Part shown: positions 44,701-52,647 of the stretch, in pieces | Position numbering within the stretch: position 1 is the stretch's first letter | How the letters are laid out: each line of letters opens with the position of its first letter | Assembly: GCF_019091135.1 (NCBI RefSeq) | Contig: NZ_JAGXJW010000014.1 | Span: forward strand, 23,437-87,436 | Direction of reading: 5' to 3' | Length of the DNA stretch: 64,000 nucleotides | Source: Cohnella sp. GbtcB17 | GTDB taxonomy: Bacteria > Bacillota > Bacilli > Paenibacillales > Paenibacillaceae | Made by a program: the position numbers and the translations under genes | The notes under the pieces: model-generated | Told to the model about the DNA's origin: nothing | Databases searched by the model: none | What the model saw: the letters and a program-made list of their open reading frames with translations, nothing else

Positions 44701-44941
44701 GATTGCCGTTCAGGACGACGGGGTCGGCATGGCCGATGAGCAGTTGAATCGGATGCTGAAGCCGGAACGGATGGATGGAAGCATCGGCCTGATAAATGTA
44801 CATAAGCGGCTTATGAATGAATATGGGCAAGGCTTGCGGATCGAGAGCTTGCAGGGCAAGGGAACAACGGTCTCCTTCCTGATTCCTTCCCTCGCAAGGG
44901 CGAAAGAGGAAGATGCATACGGAGAGGGGGGCGAAGGATGA
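41774..44941 (+). CDS. Hybrid sensor kinase with two kinase modules (7TM, HisKA-HATPase, receiver, LytS/YesM-type kinase)
   Basis: Membrane protein of 1055 residues. Order: N-terminal TM (about 15-37), extracytoplasmic galactose-binding-like domain (about 45-210, PLQGEWEFYANKLL), seven TM segments (about 218-415), HisKA with His in HTSHEFKTPLHGIIN (about 441), HATPase (about 540-660, FTDTGAGMS, SSGLGLKIS), Ala/Glu linker, receiver (about 710-835, phospho-acceptor Asp in LVLLDVMMPELSG), then a second, different kinase module: His_kinase with QSQIKPHFVYNALSG (about 855) and a final HATPase (PLVENAIRHGIMK, VQDDGVGMAD). The likely phosphorelay is HisKA to own receiver, which then controls the second kinase acting on the SARP regulator encoded next (overlap ATGA). 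The ribosome site is weak. Both neighbours are surface-protein genes. Confidence 0.88.
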   Translation: MRMRQETGTTRKQLTVLLGMIGVFTVVSSLFIYEWLKPTFQYPEARAGVLDARQWDFAEQGIVPLQGEWEFYANKLLTPQDFLANGRALESERTIVRVPGGWKNSDSSGSGYGAGTYRLRIEVSEANFYSLRGKKIRLSSHIYMNGADLGGAGQPALSADRFVPSNLPFIGMIKADGDTVEVLIQIASYRYMKGGLVQAPEFGLTDDVWARRDNARLADMIVMTTMLVFGIYFAGTFKQWKKEPYLFFFSLFCLSLGLFFSFDNEIVMASLFPAMTFPFLQKMLFILPYVSILSFALYVYLYLDYKGGWGYKWLSRISLTFLAVLIVIPNAYLVHILWLGVALHIAAFAFVIRWIFRYRNSGVHIYYILSGLFFLIISWVYAQTRYQLALDNPYYMIVTPLLLVLSQSFLMSDRAREASERSERLAEQLIAYDRQKDEFLVHTSHEFKTPLHGIINLAQVVIDHSDSGLTRRHRDNLDFIIAQATRLSSLVNDIIDFQSLQRGSLAFHNRLFDIGGTVQGTLEALKYMRKNDQVQLVNRVPPGTYYLFTDENRLKQILVNLVGNALKFTEQGSVSIAAESREGWLHLTFTDTGAGMSEERQHALFKGDPYTGEGDQADLAFQSSGLGLKISKALALQMSGDLELKRSEPGKGSVFELRLPEAEAQREPGAAQKETEAAAAEAAAGMEPQSLPGASSPISEHLSPHEVVQSGKAKILLVDDDASNIKVLQEWFTFSGYHMLTAYNGADALQLIQEHRGDLSLVLLDVMMPELSGYEVCRRIRAEYPLYKLPVLLLTVRNSPADVAMGFEAGANDFLVKPFSGKELLARVETLLQLKGAVEQAIRMETLFLQSQIKPHFVYNALSGIISLCYSDGARAGKLLGEFSNYLRLSFDLDPRHAKVSLKRELSLTKSYIELEKARFGARLHVEWDTDAQAGPLIPALTLQPLVENAIRHGIMKRLSGGTVIVRAKLEREGLQIAVQDDGVGMADEQLNRMLKPERMDGSIGLINVHKRLMNEYGQGLRIESLQGKGTTVSFLIPSLARAKEEDAYGEGGEG

Positions 44942-46071
44942 TGAGAGCCGTTATCGTAGACGACGAGCCGCTGGTTGCGGAGCAGATCGACCGGATGCTT
45001 GCCGGCGCCGGCGTGGCGGTGCTGGGCTGCTGCGCGAATCCGCACGAGGCGCTCGGAATGGCCAGAGCGCTGCAGCCCGACGTACTCTTTTTGGATATCG
45101 AAATGCCGGAGCTGAACGGACTCGAAATCGCGGAGCAGGTATATGCGGACAAACTCGACATGGAAGTCGTATTTATTACCGCTCACAATCAATATGCCAT
45201 CGATGCGTTCCGGGTCAATGCGCTCGACTACTTGCTCAAGCCGGTGATGGAAGAGGATTTGCGGCGTTCGCTGGAACGCGTCGCAAAAAGGCGGCAGCAC
45301 CGCACAGGCGCTGCAGGCGGCGACGGGCAACGGACGGTTGCCGTAGAGTTGTTCGGGCAGTTCGCACTTTATTTGGACGGAGGTCTGGAGCCCGTGCGCT
45401 GGGTCACTTCCAAGTGTGCCGAATTGCTCGCTTATATGCTGCTGCAGTCTTGGGAGAAGGAGATCAGCAAGTGGGAGCTTTTCGAAGCGCTTTGGCCGAC
45501 CCAGAACGAGGAAAAGGCAGGCATCAATCTTAGAAGCACGGTGAGCCGGATCAACAAGACATTAAGGGATTGCGGCTCCGGGATCGCGCTGACTTCGATC
45601 AGGAACGGCTACAAGCTGGCATTTTCCGAAGAAGCGCTGGGCGTAGACGCGGCTGAGTTGGAGCTATTCGTGCTGGACGCCGTCGAGCCGGGACCGGACA
45701 ACCTGGCGCATATCGAACAGCTCGTTCAGCGCTGTAGCCGACCGTTCCTGCAAGCGTTCGACGGCGCCTGGTGCGAGCCCTACCGCAAGCAGTATCGCCA
45801 GTATTTTCTGCACCTTGGGAAAAGGCTGCTCTCGTATTACGAACGAACCGATACGGAGCCGCTCAAAACATTGCTGCTGGCCGAGCTGCTGATCGAACAC
45901 GACCCTTACGACGAAGCGCTGCGGATGTCGGCGCTGAAACTTCATCATCGCATCAGCGGCGCCCAACGCGCGGCCGCTTATTATGAGGCGTATGCCAAGT
46001 TGCTCCGTGCCGAACTGGGGACGTTGCCGGGGGCTGCGCTTGCCGCGTTGCTTCGCGGTTTGACGAGCTGA
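44938..46071 (+). CDS. Response regulator with SARP/BTAD transcription-activator domains
   Basis: Regulator of 377 residues: receiver (1-120; VDDEP, phospho-acceptor Asp in LFLDIEMPELNG, Lys in YLLKPV), an OmpR-like winged helix of SARP type (about 135-225, VELFGQFALYLDGG, KCAELLAYMLLQSWEKEI, STVSRINKTLR), and a bacterial transcriptional activation (TPR-like) domain (about 230-377). This is the COG3947 type found in Bacilli. Receivers of this LytTR-like sequence normally pair with His_kinase-type sensors, which matches the second kinase module of the preceding gene. Strong GAGAGGGGGG before the ATG. Confidence 0.88.
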   Translation: MMRAVIVDDEPLVAEQIDRMLAGAGVAVLGCCANPHEALGMARALQPDVLFLDIEMPELNGLEIAEQVYADKLDMEVVFITAHNQYAIDAFRVNALDYLLKPVMEEDLRRSLERVAKRRQHRTGAAGGDGQRTVAVELFGQFALYLDGGLEPVRWVTSKCAELLAYMLLQSWEKEISKWELFEALWPTQNEEKAGINLRSTVSRINKTLRDCGSGIALTSIRNGYKLAFSEEALGVDAAELELFVLDAVEPGPDNLAHIEQLVQRCSRPFLQAFDGAWCEPYRKQYRQYFLHLGKRLLSYYERTDTEPLKTLLLAELLIEHDPYDEALRMSALKLHHRISGAQRAAAYYEAYAKLLRAELGTLPGAALAALLRGLTS

Positions 46072-46135
46072 ATGTGGGTTGGAAGCGAATCGAATGGGAG
46101 TTGGGCGCGAGTCGGAAGTGAGTTGAATGCAAGTG

Positions 46136-46322
46136 CTATCGTGCAAAAGTGCATCATACGAGGCGGAGACGGTGTTTTATGGCGAGCTACCGCGCAAATG
46201 TGCGCGATAGCTCATCTCTTTAAGCGAGAACCCGGGAGTTTCGGGTGAAAATCGTGCACTTTTGCGCGATAGAAGGAACGACGAACGGGGACAGCGCTCT
46301 ATCGTACACTTTTGCGCGATAG
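46136..46322. repeat. Four copies of an imperfect palindrome in a gene-free stretch
   Basis: The 381-bp gap after the SARP regulator holds four related elements: 46136-46155 (CTATCGTGCAAAAGTGCATC), 46184-46213 (arms GAGCTACCGCGCA and TGCGCGATAGCTC, 4-base loop), 46251-46272 (ATCGTGCACTTTTGCGCGAT plus AG) and 46299-46322 (arms CTATCG/CGATAG around TACACTTTTGCG). All share ATCG(T/C)GC, a CAAAAG/CTTTTG core and GC(G/A)CGAT, in both orientations. They could be binding sites of the SARP regulator or a dispersed intergenic repeat. No gene is visible in this gap. Confidence 0.7.
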
Positions 46323-46335
46323 CATGAAGGATCGG

Positions 46336-46373
46336 GGAACTTGCTCCAGCAATCCGGGGGCGGGTTCCTTTTT
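46336..46373 (+). terminator. Possible terminator before the giant SLH gene
   Basis: GGAAC (46336-46340) pairs with GTTCC (46364-46368), followed by TTTTTG. The 5-bp stem and large G-rich loop make this weak. A TATAAT at 46405-46410, without a clear -35, may be the -10 of the next gene. Confidence 0.4.
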
Positions 46374-46452
46374 GTTTGCAACAATTTTGCAACATCGCTC
46401 GGGTTATAATGACGCCATCGTATATCAGCATGAAGGCGAGTGAATTTAAACG

Positions 46453-49400
46453 ATGATTAAACGTTGGGTATCGATCGTTACCGTATTGTTTTTAATGATG
46501 ACACTGATCCCTCAATACGCATGGGCTGGTCCTATCGACACGTGGACGCTTCGCAGCCCGTTGCCGACGGGGAATACGCTAAGCAGCGTTACATTTGGAA
46601 ACGGTACCTTCGTAGCGGTAGGCAGCAAAGGAACGATTCTAACCTCAAGCGACGGAGCAAACTGGACGAGCCGAACGAGCGGCACTGTGAATATATTGAA
46701 TAAGGTGATATGGGGAAGCAGCCTGTTTGTCGCGGTCGGTGCAGGAGGGTTGATCCTCACCTCCGCCGATGGAGTGAGCTGGACGAGCCGAGCGAGCGGA
46801 CTTACGACGAACATTGCCGGGATCACTTACGGTAACGGCCTGTATGTGGCGGTCGGGAACAACGGCAGGATCGTGACTTCCAGCAATGGCGTAAATTGGG
46901 CGAGCCGAACGAGCGGCATTAATACCTCTTATATTTTGTATGACGTCGCTTACGGAAATGGTACGTACACGGCGGTGGGGAGCAGCGGAGTCGTTGTAAC
47001 TTCCAGCAATGGTGGCGTGAACTGGACGAGTCAGACTAGCGGCTATGCTTATTCACTAACGGACGTTGCCTACGGGGACGGCCGATTTGTGGCTTTGGGC
47101 GGTCAGAATAGGACGCTGTTCTCCAACGATGACGGCGTGAGCTGGAGAACTAGCGGGACCAACTACTCAACAGCTTATGGCATCAGCTTCGTCAATGAGC
47201 ATTATGTAGCTGTAGGCGACAGCGGCGCGATCTTGACCGGTGCCAACGGCGTAAGCTGGACGAACCAAAGCAGCGGGACGACCATACCGCTAACGAGCGC
47301 GGCATATGGCAACGGAACGTATGTCGCGGTGGGGGAAACCACGATCCTGACTTCCCCTGACCGCGTGAACTGGACGAGCCGTATGAACGGCACCTTAAGT
47401 ACGCTGCTTGGGATGGCTTACTTAAACGGTATGTTTATGGGGGTAGGCGCAACAGGCACGATTGTCGCTTCCGGCGACGGAGCGAACTGGACGACTCGAA
47501 CGAGCGGCACGCCGAATCATTTGTATGGCGTCGCGTACGCGGAAGATCTGTATGTGGCGGTGGGCTTAAACGGTACGGTCGTCACTTCTGCCGATGGCGC
47601 GAGCTGGACCAAACAAACAAGCGGCACGTCGAGCCAACTAACCGGTATTGCCTACGGTAACGGCAACTTCGTGGCGATTGGCACCGGCGGAACGATCTTA
47701 ACCTCCGGCAATGGCTTGAACTGGACGGGACGAATGAGCGCAACCGGAAATAATCTGAAGGGCGTTGCTTTCGGAAACGGTCTGTATGTGGCGGTCGGGA
47801 ACGGCGGAACAATTGAGACTTCTATTGACGGGATCAGCTGGACTTCGCGAACGAGCGGCACATCGAACCCGCTCAATGGCGTCGTTTACGGAAACGATAT
47901 GTATGTAGCAGTCGGGAACGGCGGTACGATCGTGACCTCTCTTGACGGGATGAGCTGGGCCCCTCGAACAAGCGGCACTGCGAATCAACTCAGCGGCGTT
48001 ACGTATGGAAACGGCATGTATGCAGCGGTAGGCGTCGGCGGAACGTTATTGACCTCCGGCAACGGAGCGAATTGGACAAGCCGGGCAAGCGGCAGTGCGA
48101 ATGATCTGGCCGCCGTCGCTTATGGCGACAGCACGTATGTCGCGGCTGGCGCAAATGGAACCATCGTTCAATCCGAAAAGGTGCCGCCGGCCATCAACAG
48201 CGTGAGCGTCAACCCGGATCACGCAACCGTGCCGCAGGGAGGCAGCAAGCAGTTTACGGCGGCGGTAGACGCGATTAGCGGCGTGATGACGACGGTCAAG
48301 TGGGCGAGCAGCGACGCCGGAGGCAAGGTGGCGGTGGACGGCACGGGGAATGTGACCGTCGCAGCGGATACAGCGCCGGGCGATTATACGATTACGGCAA
48401 CGTCAACGGTCGACAGTAGCAAGAAAGGTACAGCGACGATAACGGTCACAGCGGTGCCGCCGGAGCCGAAGCCGACGGCGGACGTCGACTACGCGGCGGA
48501 GCAGTTGACGGGATTGGTCGCGAATGCCAACTACTCGGTTAACGGAACGGCGGTAACGGCGGATGACAACGGCAAGGTGAAGGTCGAGGCCAGCTGGCTG
48601 GGCACGTCGTTAAGCGTCGTGAAGAAAGGCGATGGTACGACGACGATGGACAGCGCGGCGCAGACGCTTGCTCTGCCGGCACGCCCGGCGGCGCCGACCG
48701 CGGGCAAGACGGACGAGACGACCATCGGCGGCAACGACGGTGCGTTGACGGACGTAACGTCGGCCATGGAGTATAAGCGCGGAGCGTCCGGCAGTTGGCA
48801 GAATGTGACCGGCTCGAGCGTAACAGAACTCTCGCCGGACACGTACTACGTGCGTGTCAAAGCGACGTCTTCTTCCTTCGCTTCGACGGCGCAGACGGTG
48901 ACGATCGGAGCGTTCGTAGCGACGCCGGAAACGAAGCCAACGGCGGATGTCGACTACGCGGCGGAGCAGTTTACGGAACTGGAGTCGAACGGAGCCTACA
49001 CCATTAACGGTACGGCTGTGGTTGCGGATGGAAACGGCAAGGTGAAGATCGAGGCTAGCTGGCTGGGCACGCCGGTAAGCGTTGTGAAAAAAGGCAACGG
49101 CACAACGACAACCGACAGCGCGGCGCAGACGATTAGCCTGCCGGCACGGCCGACGATCCCGACCGCAGGCAAGACGGACGAGACGACCATCGGCGGCAAC
49201 AACGGTACGCTGACGGGAGTAACGCCGGGCATGGAATACAAGCGGGGAGCGTCCGGCAGTTGGCAGGATGTAAGCAGCACCAGCGTTACAGATCTGACGC
49301 CTGATACCTATTACGTGCGCGTTAAGGCGACGTCTTCGTCCTTCGCTTCGGAAACGCAGACGGTCACGATCGCGGCGTACAACGCGTCGGCTGAGACGAA

Positions 49401-52400
49401 GCCGGCGGCGGATGTCGACTATGCGACGGAGCAACTGACGGGATTGGAGCTGAACGGCGCCTACTCCATTAACGGTACGGCTGTGGTGGCGGATAGCAAC
49501 GGCAAAGTGAAGATCGAGGCTAGCTGGCTGGGCACGCCGGTAAGCATCGTGAAAAAAGGCAACGGCACAACGACGACTGACAGCGCTGCGCAGACGATTA
49601 GCCTGCCGGCGCGTCCCGCGGCGCCAACCGCAGGCAAGACGGACGAGAGTTCCATCGGCGGCAACGACGGTACGCTGACGAACGTATCGCCGGCGATGGA
49701 GTACAAGCGGGGAGCGTCCGGCAGTTGGCAGGACGTGAGCGGCACGAGCGTGACGGCGTTGGCGCCTGATACGTACACCGTGCGCTTCAAAGCGACGTCG
49801 ACGTCGTTCGCTTCGACAGCGCAGACGGTCACGATCGCGGCGTTCGTCGGGACGCCGGAGCCGGAGCCGGACGCGAAGATCGACTACGCGGCTGAAGAGC
49901 TGACGGGGCTGGAGCCGAACGGCGCTTATTCTGTGAAGGGTACGGCGGTAACGGCGGATGGCAGCGGCAAAGTGAAGATCGAGGCCAGTTGGTTGGGCAC
50001 GTCGATAAGCGTCGTGAAAAAAGGCAACGGCACGACGACGATCGACAGCGCGGCGCAGTCGATTAGCCTGCCGGCGCGCCCGGCTACCCCGACCGCGGGT
50101 AAAACGGACGAGAGCTCCATCGGCGGCAACGACGGCACGCTGACGGACGTAACGTCGGGCATGGAGTATAAGCGGGGAGCGTCCGGCAGTTGGCAGGATG
50201 TGACCGGCACGAGCGTAACGGGGCTGGTGCCGGATTCGTACTACTTGCGCGTCAAAGCGACGTCTTCGTCCTTCGCTTCGGCGACGCAGACGGTGACGAT
50301 CGCAGCGTACAACGCGTCGGCTGAGACGATGCCCGCGGCGGCGGTCGACTACGCGGCGGAGCAACTGACGGGATTGGAGCCGAACGGCGCCTACACCATC
50401 AACGGTTCTGCTGTCGTGGCGGACAGCGAAGGCAAGCTGAAGATCGACGCCAGTTGGCTGGGCTTATCCGTGAGCATCGTGAAGACAGGCAACGGCACGA
50501 CGACTACCGACAGCCCGGCGCAGACGCTTGTCCTGCCGGCGCGTCCGGCAGCGCCGGTCGATATCTCCGTGACGGATGTCACTTATAACGGAGCTCATGA
50601 CGGCTCGATTCTCCATATCCAACTTGAGATGGAGTACAAAGAAGGCAGTAACGGTGCATGGACGAAGGTGAGCGGGACATCGGTTGTCGGGCTCGCACCG
50701 GGCATTTATTACGTACGGGTAGCGGCTACGGCAACGAACTTTGCCTCCATCCCTGCACAGGTGACCGTCCATGACTCCGATGCAACCATTCCGGGAGCTC
50801 CTGACATAAGCGCCGACGATGCGAGCAATAAGATAGTCGGTTTGGACACGACGATGGGATTCTCGATCGACGGCGGCGCCTATATCCGGTATGACGGCAC
50901 CAACATGCCGGAGCTAAGCGGCGAGCACACGGTCCAGGTGAGGGTGGCGGCCAGCGGTTCCGTTCCGGCGGGGCCGTCGACTACAGTGATTTTTACAACG
51001 AATGTATCCGTTCCTGCCGGTGGTTTGACGGTGATCGCGACGGATCCGAGCGGCGCAGCCCATGACGGCAAAACCTTGATAACGGTAACGCCGGCCGTCG
51101 CCGACAGTCACCGGCTGGTCTACTTCAACTTCGGCAGCGGCACCGTAGTCGTACCGAATGTCGGCGACACGCTTAGCGGCTACTTGAACGTCCCGAACGA
51201 CCGACTCATCACGGCAGCGAACGGCGACAAGATCGGCGTAGCCGAAGTAGACGCGCAAGGGCGCGTCGTGTATTTTGGTCAAACGGCAGCAAAGGTTGTC
51301 ACGGAGCCGCAGACTCCCGAGCCTTCGAACGAAGCACCGACCGGAACTGCGGGTCCGAAGGAAGATTCGGTCGATGTCCTGGTTAACGGCAAGGTTGAAA
51401 ATGCGGGCAAAGCAACGACGACTGAGTCGGGCGGCGTCAAGATGACGACGGTCGCCGTCGATCCGGCGAAGCTGCAGGCGAAGCTGAAAGCGGAGGGCAT
51501 GAATGCAATCGTCACCATTCCAGTCAAGTCGTCGTCGAACGTCATTGTCGGCGAGTTGAACGGCCAAATGGTTAAAAGCATGGAAAACCTTTCGGCGACG
51601 CTCGTTCTGCAGACGGACAAAGGAACGTACACACTGCCGGCGAAGGAGATCAACATCGACGAGTTAGCAGGCAAGCTCGGCAGCGGCGCGAAGCTGGAGG
51701 ATATTCGGTTTAAAGTCGAGATCGCGCAAACGCCGGACACCATGGCCAAGGTCGTCGAAAACGCAGCGTCGAAGGGCGAGTTTTCCGTTGTCGCGCCTGC
51801 GGTCGATTTTACGGTGTCGGGCACCTATGGCGGGAAAACGGTCGAAGTCACGACTTTTAACGTCTATGTCGAGCGCACGGTGGCTTTGCCGGACGGCATC
51901 GATCCGAATCGCATCACGACGGGCGTCGTCGTTGACGCAGACGGAACCGTACGGCATGTGCCGACCAAGGTTGTTCAGATCGAAGGCAAGTATTATGCGA
52001 AAATAAACAGCTTGACCAACAGCACGTACTCGGTCGTTTGGCATCCGCTCGAGTTTGCCGATGTCGCGAACCACTGGGCGAAAGCCGCCGTTAACGACAT
52101 GGGCTCGCGAATGGTCATTGACGGTACGGGAGGCGGCCGGTTCAATCCCGATCGGGCGATCACCCGAGCCGAGTTTGCAGCCATTCTGGTGCGCGGCCTG
52201 GGGCTGAAGCTGGAGCAGGGGGCAACGGCGTTCGCCGACGTGAAAACGACGGATTGGTACGGCGGCGCGATCAACGCGGCATACGCGTACGAACTCATTA
52301 GCGGTTATGAGGACGGCACCTTCCGACCGAACGACGAGATTACGCGCGAAGAGGCCATGACGATTCTATCCAGAGCGATGGCGATGACCGGACTGAAGGC

Positions 52401-52614
52401 GAAGCTGCCTGCGCAAGCGGACGATGCCATCCTTCGGTCGTATAAAGATGCATCAGCCATCTCCGACTGGGCGCGAAGCAGCGTTCAAGACAACGTGCAG
52501 GCCGGCCTTGCGTCCGGACGAGGTGCCGCCGTGCTTGCGCCGAAGGCATCTATTACGAGGGCTGAGGTAGCAACTTTGATTCAACGGCTTTTGCAAGCTT
52601 CCTGGTTGATTTAA
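46453..52614 (+). CDS. Giant SLH surface protein: 14 propeller repeats, five 155-residue repeats
   Basis: Secreted protein of 2053 residues. Order: signal peptide (about 1-25, QYAWAG); 14 repeats of about 39 residues (about 30-576), each GVxYGNGxYVAVGxGGTIxTSxDGxxW-like, resembling beta-propeller blades of the BNR/sialidase or Ycf48 type, enough for two seven-blade propellers; a Big_2-type Ig domain (about 577-665); five 155-residue units (about 673-1448), each with an NGAYTINGTAV/ASWLGT half and an FN3-like YYVRVKATSSSFAS half; two further beta domains; a module shared with the next gene (about 1630-1866); three SLH repeats (about 1867-2053). Ribosome site modest (AAGGCGAG). No enzyme motif. 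Co-transcribed with the next SLH gene (33-bp gap). Likely adhesin or S-layer-associated protein. Confidence 0.87.
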   Translation: MIKRWVSIVTVLFLMMTLIPQYAWAGPIDTWTLRSPLPTGNTLSSVTFGNGTFVAVGSKGTILTSSDGANWTSRTSGTVNILNKVIWGSSLFVAVGAGGLILTSADGVSWTSRASGLTTNIAGITYGNGLYVAVGNNGRIVTSSNGVNWASRTSGINTSYILYDVAYGNGTYTAVGSSGVVVTSSNGGVNWTSQTSGYAYSLTDVAYGDGRFVALGGQNRTLFSNDDGVSWRTSGTNYSTAYGISFVNEHYVAVGDSGAILTGANGVSWTNQSSGTTIPLTSAAYGNGTYVAVGETTILTSPDRVNWTSRMNGTLSTLLGMAYLNGMFMGVGATGTIVASGDGANWTTRTSGTPNHLYGVAYAEDLYVAVGLNGTVVTSADGASWTKQTSGTSSQLTGIAYGNGNFVAIGTGGTILTSGNGLNWTGRMSATGNNLKGVAFGNGLYVAVGNGGTIETSIDGISWTSRTSGTSNPLNGVVYGNDMYVAVGNGGTIVTSLDGMSWAPRTSGTANQLSGVTYGNGMYAAVGVGGTLLTSGNGANWTSRASGSANDLAAVAYGDSTYVAAGANGTIVQSEKVPPAINSVSVNPDHATVPQGGSKQFTAAVDAISGVMTTVKWASSDAGGKVAVDGTGNVTVAADTAPGDYTITATSTVDSSKKGTATITVTAVPPEPKPTADVDYAAEQLTGLVANANYSVNGTAVTADDNGKVKVEASWLGTSLSVVKKGDGTTTMDSAAQTLALPARPAAPTAGKTDETTIGGNDGALTDVTSAMEYKRGASGSWQNVTGSSVTELSPDTYYVRVKATSSSFASTAQTVTIGAFVATPETKPTADVDYAAEQFTELESNGAYTINGTAVVADGNGKVKIEASWLGTPVSVVKKGNGTTTTDSAAQTISLPARPTIPTAGKTDETTIGGNNGTLTGVTPGMEYKRGASGSWQDVSSTSVTDLTPDTYYVRVKATSSSFASETQTVTIAAYNASAETKPAADVDYATEQLTGLELNGAYSINGTAVVADSNGKVKIEASWLGTPVSIVKKGNGTTTTDSAAQTISLPARPAAPTAGKTDESSIGGNDGTLTNVSPAMEYKRGASGSWQDVSGTSVTALAPDTYTVRFKATSTSFASTAQTVTIAAFVGTPEPEPDAKIDYAAEELTGLEPNGAYSVKGTAVTADGSGKVKIEASWLGTSISVVKKGNGTTTIDSAAQSISLPARPATPTAGKTDESSIGGNDGTLTDVTSGMEYKRGASGSWQDVTGTSVTGLVPDSYYLRVKATSSSFASATQTVTIAAYNASAETMPAAAVDYAAEQLTGLEPNGAYTINGSAVVADSEGKLKIDASWLGLSVSIVKTGNGTTTTDSPAQTLVLPARPAAPVDISVTDVTYNGAHDGSILHIQLEMEYKEGSNGAWTKVSGTSVVGLAPGIYYVRVAATATNFASIPAQVTVHDSDATIPGAPDISADDASNKIVGLDTTMGFSIDGGAYIRYDGTNMPELSGEHTVQVRVAASGSVPAGPSTTVIFTTNVSVPAGGLTVIATDPSGAAHDGKTLITVTPAVADSHRLVYFNFGSGTVVVPNVGDTLSGYLNVPNDRLITAANGDKIGVAEVDAQGRVVYFGQTAAKVVTEPQTPEPSNEAPTGTAGPKEDSVDVLVNGKVENAGKATTTESGGVKMTTVAVDPAKLQAKLKAEGMNAIVTIPVKSSSNVIVGELNGQMVKSMENLSATLVLQTDKGTYTLPAKEINIDELAGKLGSGAKLEDIRFKVEIAQTPDTMAKVVENAASKGEFSVVAPAVDFTVSGTYGGKTVEVTTFNVYVERTVALPDGIDPNRITTGVVVDADGTVRHVPTKVVQIEGKYYAKINSLTNSTYSVVWHPLEFADVANHWAKAAVNDMGSRMVIDGTGGGRFNPDRAITRAEFAAILVRGLGLKLEQGATAFADVKTTDWYGGAINAAYAYELISGYEDGTFRPNDEITREEAMTILSRAMAMTGLKAKLPAQADDAILRSYKDASAISDWARSSVQDNVQAGLASGRGAAVLAPKASITRAEVATLIQRLLQASWLI
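48471..50795 (+). repeat. Five tandem 465-bp coding repeats with exact period
   Basis: Equivalent points lie at 48471, 48936, 49401, 49866 and 50331, always 465 bp (155 codons) apart. The first four units are highly similar in DNA, including at silent sites; the fifth diverges in its second half. The lack of any indel points to recent amplification or gene conversion. Confidence 0.9.
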
Positions 52615-52647
52615 GGCAGGATATCGCTCAATAAAAAGGAGACAACA

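Noticed and set aside
46136-46322. CRISPR array
   Set aside because: Elements are in both orientations, unevenly spaced and imperfect.
48610-50364. 584-residue minus-strand Arg-rich frame
   Set aside because: Antisense shadow of the 465-bp repeats; the product is low-complexity Arg-rich and repeats with the same period.
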